A stretch of DNA of 64,000 nt, from the NCBI GenBank assembly GCA_963966185.1, contig CAWZYM010000445.1, positions 57,501 through 121,500 of the forward strand, written 5' to 3'. The DNA is from Rhabditoides inermis (taxonomy: Eukaryota; Nematoda; Chromadorea; Rhabditida; Rhabditidae). Made by a program: the position numbers and the translations under genes. The notes under the pieces are model-generated. The model worked only from the letters and a program-made list of their open reading frames with translations. It had not been told where the DNA came from and searched no databases. Shown here in pieces: positions 22,579-32,650 of this stretch. Each line of letters opens with the position of its first letter. Position 1 is the first letter of the stretch.

Positions 22579-23113
22579 GTTGACCCACGGTCACGATGAT
22601 CCCATCGTCCCAATCCTCAGTGACGACGATGACGTCACTGGATGTTGCGACACTGTAGTATGGATGTACTGTGTCGCGACTGGAATGAGTGGATGGTAGG
22701 AGAAGACTGAGAATCAGACACTCACATTGTTCCAAAGGAGGCGTCCAGCGTCTTGTTGCCATCTGTGCAGGACACACTGAAACAGTCCAGTTGGGTAGAG
22801 AGAGAGAGGGGGGGGGGAAGTGACTAACGCGAGGGAGACGAAGTTGTGTTGGCGGAGAGGGCTGTGCAGGGAGATGTGGTTGAGTTGGGGCAGGTCGACG
22901 GCTGGAACGCGTGTGGGTGAGGGGCAGACACGGTGCTCGACTCACCCTGGCGGACTGTCATGTGGGTGTGGGGTGCAGTGGTGCACTCCACGTGCACCCC
23001 TCCACCCAGGGAAACATAGAACGACATCACGGCCGCCGTCCCGTTCCACTGCCACACGCCGTCTGCCGCCACGCAACGCAACGCATACAACAACACAACC
23101 ACAAACCCCATTC
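21285..23113 (-). CDS. Gene A, small secreted protein (right copy)
   Basis: Exons: 23,113-22,946 (ATG 23,111), 22,762-22,726, 22,679-22,589, 22,467-22,358, 22,307-22,254 and a terminal exon from 21,464. The first five are identical in length to the left copy. The signal peptide is MGFVVVLLYALRCVAA. Differences from the left copy are scattered amino-acid changes and no frameshift, so both copies look usable. As on the left, the terminal exon is open in two frames. The phase-consistent one stops at 21,305-21,307, the same place as its left partner. The Cys-rich frame stops at 21,285-21,287, at a different codon from the left copy. Confidence 0.6.
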
Positions 23114-23149
23114 CTATAAACAACATGCACATCAGAGAGGGAACATCGG

Positions 23150-23815
23150 AACACGGACAGTCAATGACAAGGCGGGATGCAATGCGCGGTCTACGGTGGG
23201 GAAGCAGGCCGCGAGAAGCTGCGAGAGAGAAGAGGCGAGGGAGGGAGGGAGGGGCTATCTGGAGGGCCGGCCGGAACACGGACAGTCAATGACAAGGCGG
23301 GATGCAATGCGCGGTCTACGGTGGGGGAGCAGGCCGCGAGAAGCTGCGAGAGAGAAGAGGCGAGGGAGGGAGGGAGGGGCTATCTGGAGGGCCGGCCGGA
23401 ACACGGACAGACAATGACAAGGCGGGATGCAATGCGCGGTCTACGGTGGGGGAGCAGGCCGCGAGAAGCTGCGAGAGAGAAGAGGCGAGGGAGGGAGGGA
23501 GGGGCTATCTGGAAGGCCGGCCGGAACACGGACAGTCAATGACAAGGCGGGGTGCAATGCGCGGTCTACTGTGGGGGAGCAGGCCGCGAGAAGCTGCGAG
23601 AGAGAAGAGACGAGGGAGGGAGGGAGGGGATATCTGGAGGGCCGGCCGGAACACGGACAGTCAATGACAAGGCGGGATGCAATGCGCGGTCTACGGTGGG
23701 GGAGCAGGCCGCGAGAAGCTGCGAGAGAGAAGAGGCGAGGGAGGGAGGGAGGGGCTATCTGGAGGGCCGGCCGGAACACGGACAGTCAATGACAAGGCGG
23801 GATGCAATGCGCGGT
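23150..23815 (+). repeat. 125-bp satellite, about 5.3 units (right arm)
   Basis: The mirror of 6,078-6,886. Units spaced exactly 125 bp carry GACAGTCAATGACAAGGCGG. The copy number is lower than on the left. Confidence 0.95.
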
Positions 23816-23828
23816 CACATAGACTCAC

Positions 23829-23955
23829 TTGTTTAGGTGTCATTTTGAGTGGCACTATCCTTTTCCAGAACACAGCGACTAGTATGAGTGCGATTCCGAG
23901 GGAACATATCTGCATCACCATCACGTACTTGTATCCACTGCGCTGGAACAGCATC
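23829..23955 (-). CDS. Single conserved exon encoding a membrane anchor (right arm)
   Basis: Identical in length (127 nt) and splice signals to 5,937-6,063, with ATG at 23,954 and the hydrophobic core preserved. Conservation of the frame in both arms supports real coding use, but the partner exon is not identified. Confidence 0.5.
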
Positions 23956-24800
23956 CTGCAAAACGTACTATAGTTAGCGGTACACGTTATGTATTACATT
24001 GTTTGTAGTCCAGCATCCACTTTTTATTCTTCTGGAAACGATGCGAGCATTTCACGAAGATGCAAGCATCTCAACTTGTGTAGATTAAAGTCGTGTGTAG
24101 ATTAAGGTTTGGCACACCGCAAAAGTCAAAAATGAATCTAATATGATGAACGCCGTTTGAGAAGAAGACGTTTGAGAGCATAACAAAATCACACGTATCG
24201 CATTATTAGAGAGGGCGCGCAGCAGCAGCAGTCCGTTGTATTGTGTTATGTTCAGAGCAAGTCTGTCAAGTACGATAAGGACACGCTCTATCGACTGTGA
24301 ACCAGCTGCCGGTGAGTCAAATTGCCCACGTGCGGAATGAGTTCAGAGGGCCTACAATGCAAACCATCACAACCACTCTATTCGAGGTGTATCCATTAGT
24401 GCGAGATGTTACTAGCAGATGGTAGTTGTCTGTCTGAGAAAGGACTAGACTGGCGCCGAGAATGAATACGGTAACCACTGAGGGCAGACGATTGTAGTCG
24501 CTCTTTTTCGACCACACTCACTCGATGCATTGAATAGGTAGGCCAGCGGTCATGGGTTTGAGTGGCGTGTTTATTACTCATTCAAAGAGCGTCAATCAAT
24601 ACCAGAACAGTGAACTGCTAGTATGGGGACTGGCAGTCCAGTCTATAGACAATAGGATACAATACGATACGGAATCTTGATCAAGAAATTAATGTCAACG
24701 TCAGTGAACCAATTGGAAAAGTTGAAAAAAAGACCGAGATTTTGAGACGCTTCTCCCTGCAATAAAATAGTTTGTGTGCCTGATTCTATATCTGATTTTC
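23956..24800. other. Non-coding stretch, mostly right-arm specific
   Basis: The first about 170 bp mirror 5,780-5,936. From about 24,140 to 24,790 no left-arm counterpart is visible. It holds a TATTAGAGAGGGCGCGCAG half-hairpin at about 24,206 and no convincing exon. Confidence 0.5.
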
Positions 24801-25020
24801 ATTAAAAAGTACTTGCGTAAAGAGATGATCTTTGTCTTATGCCAACTTGATCCTTACTCTCTGTTCAATTGTACATCGTTGTCTTCACTGGTTAGTTTCA
24901 ACAGAACATTCCAGAATGCGCAGGTTTGTGTTAGTATTTGTAAACGCGTTATGCATGCAGCTTTTGCTGCATTGACATAAGACAAAGATCATCTTTTTAC
25001 GCAAGTACTTCTTCAAGAAA
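24800..25020. repeat. Foldback element (right)
   Basis: AAAAAGTACTTGCGTAAAGA at about 24,805 is answered by its reverse complement near 25,000, and GCGCAGGTTTGTGTTAGTAT is internal. Shorter and more diverged than the left element at 5,395-5,775. Confidence 0.65.
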
Positions 25021-25059
25021 ATATATGTACTTTTGTTAAATTTCATAGAATTTTTTTTT

Positions 25060-25819
25060 AATATGTGCTGAATTATGACTATACATCTGGATTATATCAA
25101 CAACTAATATATTCCTCTCCCTCTGTTCTTTCTTCTCTTCTGTTCTTTCTCTCTCCCTCCGTTTTCTTCTTTTCTCATTGTATTTTTCTCTCTTTCACTG
25201 TTTCTTCTATCTTTCACTGTTCTCTCTCTCTCTCTCCTTCTCTCTCTGTCTCTTTATTTCTTTATGATCTTCTCTCTATCTCGGCCCTTCTTTCTCTTCT
25301 TACTATCATGTACCACAGACGTTACGTTTCGGATCGCCGTTACGTTTCACAATACTTACTTTCTTGAATACTTGAATTCTCCTTCAGCTTGCAAGCGCGG
25401 AGCCCATCTTTCGCCACAGTGAACGGTCTCGAGCTGCAGTTGCCCACTGCTTGTAGTCGTTCCTGCGCCCATAGAACAGTTTTGTATTATTGCGGACAGA
25501 ATTTTCTAACTACTAGCCGGAGTCGCGCCTACTGCAGTCTTCCTCCTGGTTATTGTTGGCGCGCTCAAAACAATGCCAACCCGGCGCCAATTAGACGCTG
25601 GCAGCGGCGGGGCGGGCTACACTCAAAGTGCAAGTTCGGAAGACACGCAGAAAACGCGAGAGAGTACGGCAGAGAGTCAGAGTGACTGTGAACGGCGCGC
25701 CCTCTCTGATGTACAATGTACGCGGGGCTGTCGTCGTAATCAGCTAGTGCGATGCCGCAAATTGTCATGGTTCTCTCTCTCGTCGTCTGCTCCTTCGCGC
25801 GGATTCTCTCTCCTCGTCT

Positions 25820-25877
<58 letters not shown>

Positions 25878-25910
25878 CTCTCTCTCACTCTTCTCGGAAA
25901 TGTCCATATA
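25060..25910. repeat. CT-rich tract and single copy of the ~250 bp module
   Basis: The mirror of 4,142-5,370. It contains the single inverted copy of the module at about 25,315-25,725 and a (CT)n run at 25,826-25,866. Two long open frames here follow the repeats and are not gene-like. Confidence 0.7.
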
Positions 25911-26390
25911 GATCTATGTACGTCGTTAAAGATATTGTGGCCTATTTTTTTACAACTATATGATTATTTAAGTATAGTCCTCAAAAACACAAACAAACTT
26001 TATTTGGAACGGAGAAACAAATATTCACCGTGATTGAGAAATGCTTATCGGCAACTTTGATCGCAAAATTTCAAATTCCCGCTTGAAAAAAAACATAGCA
26101 AACCCGGTTTTTATTGATAGCTGCGCGTGTCTTGAGTATATTCACTTATATATTTTCTATCACTCGTGGTATTGTGGATACCATGCGCGGTTGCTGCAGC
26201 TGCCGCATGTTTTGTGTAATTTCTAACGTGATTTCAACCCACTTTTCAACTGGTACCGTGTGTTTTCTTTGTCGAGCAAAAAACGCGCGAAATTTGAAAA
26301 CTCACGATCAGCATGCTATTTGAATAGTCCCCTGTATCTTGAATGATATAGATTCTTTTATTGTAATTCGTAATGACAACGTTAGGATCA
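25911..26390. other. Sequence retained only in the right arm
   Basis: AT-rich, with no supported gene. It occupies the place where the left arm has the truncated RTE-like element. Confidence 0.5.
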
Positions 26391-26692
26391 CCTTTTGTAT
26401 AGGATCAGTATGTATTCCATGTGCTGTGTCTATGCTTCGCAACTCAGTTCGCAACATTCCAAGGTCGCCTGCATTAGGGAACAGAGTGGCGCCAATCCGC
26501 CAATATGAAATCCAACACCTATTCGTCAATAACTCATTTAAAAAGTATAATATTACTTCTACTTGCATCAATAATTATTTTATAACTTCAATGTTCACAA
26601 AACTCTTACATACCAGGAAACACATTAACACGGCATTTACACACTTTCACTTTTGCCAAAACGCCGCGCGCCCGCAGATACACTCCCAAGGG

Positions 26693-26697
<5 letters not shown>

Positions 26698-26763
<66 letters not shown>

Positions 26764-26765
26764 TA
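26698..26765. repeat. (TA)n microsatellite at an arm breakpoint
   Basis: The mirror of 2,425-2,492. Arm homology stops here and resumes at about 31,565. Confidence 0.9.
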
Positions 26766-27210
26766 TACAAAGTCCTCTCGAAAATATTTTTAAATTGAAC
26801 ATACTCTTTTCAAGTGAGGGCGTTACCCTTTTCGAAAAGAAACTGTCAACGTGAAAATTTCGGAATGAAAGTGTTACTGTCTAACACTTCAGGGTACTGT
26901 TAAACTATTGGTCAACCTGATGTTTTTTGACGAAAAATGTTGAGTTGAATGCAAACGGAATGTGTTCATGTACGAGACTAGCGCTCCGCACTAGGTATAG
27001 AACTATACAAGAGTTGAAAAATAGAATAATAGGTAGTCTTATATACTTAAAAATCAGTAACTATTGTTCTCTATTAAATGCAGAAAACGCGCTGCGATAT
27101 TATCAAATTATCTTATCGTAGTGAGAAGTAGACGCGTGAAAAAAGATGTACCTGTTCAAACAGTTTTTATAGTTTAAAAAAAATTATTACTAGTAGTTCC
27201 TTTACGGCCC

Positions 27211-27632
27211 AATTAGAGATGGGCGAATAATGTTTTCTGACGAATAACGAATAATTATTATTCGTTCGATTAATTAATAGTCGAGTTTGATTATTCGAAT
27301 ATTATTCGATTAATCGTCAGCGCTCGAATAACGAATAAAATTTATTCTATTATTCGATTAATCGATTAATCGACTGATTTTTCTTCTCAAATAACCAATA
27401 ATCAGAGGTACTTTAAGTATTTTTTTGTGATCAGTTATTCGAATAATTGAACAATAAAGACGAATAACGAATAAAAATTATTCGATCGATTAATCGAACA
27501 GATATTTTATTCTATTATTATTCGAAAAAATCGTGAGTTTTCGAATAACGAATAAAAATTATTTGATTAATCGATTAATCGAATAATTCTTCGGATTTTA
27601 TTCGCATTCGATTAATCGTGCACATCTCTAAT
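27211..27632. mobile_element. MITE-like AT-rich element
   Basis: The ends are inverted: ATTAGAGATGGGCGAATAA at the left and ...TGCACATCTCTAAT at the right. The interior is made of ATTCGATTAATCG and CGAATAACGAATAA repeats and can fold on itself many times. No coding capacity. It is a non-autonomous DNA element by structure; the short flanking target duplication (perhaps AT or TA) is uncertain. Confidence 0.7.
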
Positions 27633-27859
27633 ATTTATAATCATTAGTGTATATATAGTTCTATGCTCACAATAAGATGCGCGCGGTGGGGTAGATTTGA
27701 GAAAGATGGAGTGTCAGCTGTCGGCAATATCGCGCAAAACAAGAGAGGCAGACGGTTATGGCACCATATTTCGAACTGCAAGCGAGGTAGATTGAAAACT
27801 GTGGCTCAGGCTGGAGTTGTCACCCGACAAATTTGTTTGTTTTTTTGAAACCGGTGAGT

Positions 27860-28050
27860 GTTTAAAAAACGCAGGGTAGCCTCTCATCCCTCATGCGTTT
27901 GACCTCGCTCACTGTTTCAACTTTATTTTTGTTTCCGGATTTCGTTTTTGTTTTCCGATTTTTGTCCCGATTTCGAGTGTTGTCTGTGCGCAGATGTGGA
28001 AATCCACGTAGCATGATGATGATCTGATGACAAGCGCCAGGCACGGTGCT
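27860..28050 (-). pseudogene. Third, isolated copy of the gene A terminal exon
   Basis: The sequence matches 21,190-21,400, for example CTTGTCATCAGA, CTACGTGGATTTCCACATCT and GCGCACAGACAAC, with more divergence than the two arm copies show. The Cys-rich frame is still open (CLALVI ... CYVDFHICAQTT), but no upstream exons of gene A accompany it. It is a fragment, and the local sequence after it differs. Confidence 0.7.
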
Positions 28051-28234
28051 ACTTGGTACAAGAAAACAAAAAGAATCTTAAAAAACGATGAAAAAAATAA
28101 CAAAATTCAAGCAAGTTTCATTGCCATCATGCGATCAGCTGGTTTCCTGCCGCAAGTAGTGCAGGGCACGTTGCCAGCAGCCAGGCATTCATCAAAAAGG
28201 ATGTTCGTTTCGAGACCCAGATCAAATTAACAGC

Positions 28235-28375
28235 TTAATTTCTCTCAAAGCCGTTCTAAGGGTTATTATGAGGGCAAAATCGCATTCTGAGCCCATTCTC
28301 ATCCCTATTCTTTGGGTCAATCTGAGAGGTAAAAATGCATTATGTTATGAAGGGTCAGAATCTGGCCGCTACTTT
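28235..28375. repeat. Dispersed TCTGAG-rich repeat (copy 1)
   Basis: Low-complexity sequence with AATCTGAGAGG-type words, ending GGCCGCTACTTTAG. A related stretch in gene C intron 21 (42,470-42,675) ends GTCCGCTACTTTAA. Confidence 0.45.
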
Positions 28376-28689
28376 AGTGTAGAAAGAACAGTTTTATATA
28401 AAAAAAACTTTTATGCATGTGCTTTCGTTGAATTGAGATAAATCCAAACAGAGGTACTTTACGCTTGTACTTTTCAAAAGAGAATTCGCCTTCGCTTTGT
28501 ACCTTCCTTTCCTTAAATTGAGAATCCGTGCTATTCGCAGCAAATTGGGTCGCCGTGTGTCGACCCTACAGTTCCTACAGTACCCTTACCCTGAAAGGAC
28601 AGTTCAATAGCTCAAAAACGAAGCATAGTTTACATAAAACTGGCCAGCTCATAATCTTGAATGAATATAATTTCATATTTGTAGATCTA

Positions 28690-28870
28690 CGAAGAACGAC
28701 TCGCGTGATTTGATGAACGATGCAGTCAGCAATGTCAAGAAAGAAGAAGACCAGAAGAAGCGACAGAAGAAGGCCGAGGCCAGCGAGAGGAAGAAAAAAA
28801 GAGAAGAAATAGAAGGCAGCCGATGCGAAGAAGGGAGAGAAGGAAATGATAAAGTAGGAAACGTTTCATA
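28690..28870 (+). other. Lys/Glu-rich open stretch, possible exon remnant
   Basis: One frame reads LMNDAVSNVKKEEDQKKRQK and continues charged until a stop near 28,870. No start codon or splice context confirms it. It could be a gag-like basic segment or a gene fragment. Confidence 0.25.
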
Positions 28871-29473
28871 GTTAGTAGATTCATAGTCACTTTGTCAAAT
28901 AATTGAATGTTCCGTCGTTGGCGACCCGATTTGCTGCGAATAGTTGTAAAAGTATTCATTCACATTATTGTCCTTGTTCGTGTTTTTGTTGATGAAAACT
29001 AAGTGAGACGAATGGTGTTTTTTTATAGTGAAATGGGCTCTTACACAATGAATTCACTCGAATTGGTTCACTCTACACAGTGAACATATGTACTCGTTCT
29101 GAACTGTATAGTAAAATATTGTTACAGTACAACTGTATAGTAAAGTATTGTTACAGTACTTGTTAGTGAGAATCGTTAGTGAGACAGTGCAACTGCTCTT
29201 TTATTTTTATTTATTGCAGAATGATATCCGCGTCACACAAAAAATATGAGCAATCAAAGATATACGAGAAAGATTATGACGAATTTTCAAAGAAAAAAAT
29301 ATAAACGATTGACTACTACACTATACACGTTTCATCGTAGATAGGGGGATGCTTTCATCCAGCCCGCGGGAGGGACAGGAGCGATGGAGGAAACCACTTG
29401 CGAAGCCGCGAGGCTTGCACTAGACAAGAGCATCCATATCACAACAAATCACGTGTAGAATGCGAAAAAAAGA

Positions 29474-31330
29474 CTATAGAATGATTTGAAGAAAGGGGAA
29501 GGGGAAAATTATATGGAGTGCAATAGTGGGTAGGCGTCTACAATTGTGTGTGGGTCTGGTCTTGGTGGGCTCATAGATGTGGCAGGGAGAGAGTGTGTGC
29601 GGGTATACTTGTGTGACCTTAACGGTGCGGCAAAGGTGTGAAGGTGTTGCACTCCTCGACCATGGATAGCGGAAGCGGGGAGTGTATGGAGCGAGCGGAT
29701 CGAAGGGCACCAGTCAGTGGATAGAGTATCCACCGAATTCATGACTCACCAACATGGACTACTGTGCTAAAATCTTACAGAGACAATTTGAGTTGCTTAC
29801 ATAGATTGATTTTAGAGAGCTTGTTGCGAAAGTGTATTGATTTTTGTGATTGGAAAAAGTGAGGATGAGATTTCTTTAGAATAATTATATGTCTTGCGAC
29901 GCGAAGAGTGAAATAGTTGAAACGTATAGTGTTACGTGTGAAGGGAATCTGTAGACCGAAAGACCCTTGTCTACCATGCGTTGGTTTGTACTTGAAATAC
30001 TGCGAAAAACGTGTGGCTGTCTCACCCTTGAGCATTTTGAACGAGAGAGTGAGATCGTGAGACGCACGACGCTCAGTGAGGGTTTTGAGATCAAGAATGC
30101 GCAATCGGAACTCATAGGAGGGCATCGACTGAGGATAGCCACTGTCTGGGTAACAACGATAGAATACTATGCGAGTCCAGTATTGTTGCACTTTTTCTAA
30201 AGCACGTATATCCTTTTTGAGGTACGGATTCCATACTGGGCTAGCGAAATCCAAAATGGGGAGAACATAACACTTATACAGCTTCATGAGAATTGACTTA
30301 TTGTTTGATGTGACAGAGCGAACGAGCAGGCGGGCTCTCCTCATGGCTAGCTTGGCGCGAGATGCAGCGTTCGTGGACGGGGAAATAGTGGGGGTGACCG
30401 AGAGTCCTAGGTCGCGTACGCACTCAGACACAGTAAGAGGAGAGCCATCTAAAGTATACACAGTGCGGGGGTTGTGTGAACCAATGTGAATGGTCTGACA
30501 TTTGGAGATTGCTAGCTCGAGTTGCCACTCCTTCGCCCAGGCAAGTATGTTGTTGATAGATTGTTGCAGAGACGCAGTGCGCATGGCTCGTGTTTTGGAA
30601 TCAAAACAAGTGTAAATCTTCACATCATCAGCAAATATCCTTATTTTTATACCACTCGTAACAACACCCTCTATGCCAATAATATAAATGAGAAATAAAA
30701 TTGGACCAAGCACCGTTCCCTGAGGCACACCGGAAGTAGAATCACACTCTTGAGATAATGCGTTACCAACTTTTACACGATATTTACGTTCATACAGAAA
30801 AGATTTCAACCACTCCAAAAGATGTCCACGAATACCAATAGATTTACATTTGCATATTAACTTATCTATAGAGACCGTATCGAAAGCTTTCTTAAAATCA
30901 AAATATACAACGTCAACCCATTGACTAGATGCGTTCGCTGCTGTCCAATCCTCGAAACACGCGAGCATCTGCGTAGTAACTGAGCGCCCAGCCCGAAAAC
31001 CATACTGCTCTGCTGGGAGAAGAGAACGCGATTCTAGGAATTCAACTAACAACTTGCGCAAATACCGTTCAATGACCTTAGATGGGGTACATGTGATAGA
31101 GATTGGCCGGTATGAAGTAACAAGTGATGAATCGAGACCGGGTTTGGGAATGGGAGTGACAATAGATGATAGCCACAAACGGGGGACGCGACATAAACCG
31201 AGAGAGACATTGAAAATATGCGCAAGAGGGAGACACAATTCTGATGCGCACTCTTTATAGAATCTCTGTGGAAACTTTTCTAAGACACGGTTCAAATAAA
31301 TGTAGCAGCATTCAGAAAACGCACAAGTCT
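29474..31330 (-). mobile_element. 5'-truncated CR1/Jockey-type LINE
   Basis: A long reverse-transcriptase frame (29,775-31,295) is followed by about 300 bp of downstream sequence. No endonuclease or ORF1 precedes the RT domain, so the copy is 5'-truncated. It lies in the right-arm-only block and is unrelated in detail to the RTE-like fragment at 2,815-4,140. Confidence 0.8.
29775..31295 (-). CDS. LINE reverse transcriptase, uninterrupted frame
   Basis: The frame is 506 codons without frameshift. RT blocks in order: SSIVTPIPKPGLDSS, SYRPISITCTPSKVIER, EQYGFRAGRS, VYFDFKKAFDTV (first catalytic Asp), GVPQGTVLGPILFLIYI, the catalytic FADDVKIY box, and a C-terminal domain with PVWNPYLKKDIRALEKVQ. 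These fit the Jockey/CR1 group. The start codon is simply the first ATG left after truncation. An intact RT frame suggests a fairly recent insertion, though alone it could not mobilise without an endonuclease. Confidence 0.85.
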   Translation of the reverse strand: MNRVLEKFPQRFYKECASELCLPLAHIFNVSLGLCRVPRLWLSSIVTPIPKPGLDSSLVTSYRPISITCTPSKVIERYLRKLLVEFLESRSLLPAEQYGFRAGRSVTTQMLACFEDWTAANASSQWVDVVYFDFKKAFDTVSIDKLICKCKSIGIRGHLLEWLKSFLYERKYRVKVGNALSQECDSTSGVPQGTVLGPILFLIYIIGIEGVVTSGIKIRIFADDVKIYTCFDSKTRAMRTASLQQSINNILAWAKEWQLELAISKCQTIHIGSHNPRTVYTLDGSPLTVSECVRDLGLSVTPTISPSTNAASRAKLAMRRARLLVRSVTSNNKSILMKLYKCYVLPILDFASPVWNPYLKKDIRALEKVQQYWTRIVFYRCYPDSGYPQSMPSYEFRLRILDLKTLTERRASHDLTLSFKMLKGETATRFSQYFKYKPTHGRQGSFGLQIPFTRNTIRFNYFTLRVARHIIILKKSHPHFFQSQKSIHFRNKLSKINLCKQLKLSL

Positions 31331-32051
31331 GCTATGAAAAATGTCGCGCACGTTTGCCACTTTAAGTTGCTTGTTTCGTAGTACAAGCTGCTCAAGTAGG
31401 AGTACTGTAAACTATGATCACTAGGAACATGAAACGACGGCCGCCACAGACATCATTTCACCCGTCACGTTTGCGAATTGAGCGGTGTAATGGAATCAGG
31501 CGTCTGTACGGAACACTTTCAGAGTGATCCAATCATTAATAACACAATCCAGTAGCGTAGACACCACTATTCGCTACAACCTTCTCTTTTGATGCAAGTC
31601 GTAATTCCTTCTCTTAGCCGAGATATAGCGATGTTTCTTTTTTATTCTTCTGATTACCAGTAGTTACTGTTACGGTTTGTACTGTAACAATACTTTACTA
31701 TGCATATGACTCCGAATCCGATTTCTTCTCTCAATTAACAAAATTGTTACCAGTAATGTGTTTTGAGTTATTCTTCCGATATATCTTTTCCGATGGTGAA
31801 TCCGGCGCAGTTGCTCGGAAACAGATGCGACAAGAAAATGTCAGTCCTCTATTATTTCCGATTTTATAGAAAGAAATCATGCCAACAGCCATTTCGGCAT
31901 GGTTACAAGGGGGCGTTGGATGGATACGGGTCTCAATAGGCCTCATTCTGCCTCCTTTCCTCATTCCGACCGGCTGTCGACCACCCCCAGTGCTCTTCCG
32001 CGTAGTTGAATACTTCTCATACACATCCATTGCAGTATTGAACCCGACAGA

Positions 32052-32615
32052 ATGCTGTCTCGGAACTTCGTGTTCTCTGCCCTTCTGCTTCTTCTGATGG
32101 ACGGCGTGCATTCTTCCGATCCACCGGCCCCTCCCTGCGACAAGACGAGAACAGCTGCCGAGATGGAGACCCTATTGTGAGTACTCACTCTACATCTTAC
32201 ACTCACTCTGTTTTGCGTGACTACAATGGCCAGCAATTCCGTAATTGCATGAATGTCATTATCTTGCAAATTTATTAATTCACATACTTCTACGCATTCA
32301 TATTACTTCCGCGCTCCATGTTTATCTCAAACGCCAGGTTACACAAACACAATCATTCGTTTTTTCCTACAACACTTTTCCTTATTATCGGCTACCTGAC
32401 TACTTATTAGCTACCTGAATCACATGATGTTATGTTTGGATCGAAACCATACCACCATGTCACCTCAATATCTAATTAAAAAATATTTTTTTCATAGTTC
32501 TACAGTATACTCAATGAATGGTTGGCAAAAATGCTTATTTATCAAGCACAGTGGTAACGCTTTCTTTTGGCAAGGCGATGCTGCGCATGCAAAACTGTGT
32601 AAAATTCATCATTCG

Positions 32616-32650
<35 letters not shown>

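Larger units (their letters stand above)
26766..31565. other. 4.8 kb block present only in the right arm
   Basis: Between the TA repeat and about 31,565 there is no counterpart in the left arm. The block holds a MITE-like element, an extra copy of the gene A terminal exon, a dispersed repeat, a Lys/Glu-rich frame and a LINE. It was either inserted on the right or deleted on the left. Stretches 26,766-27,210 and 28,960-29,470 show no gene. Confidence 0.7.
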
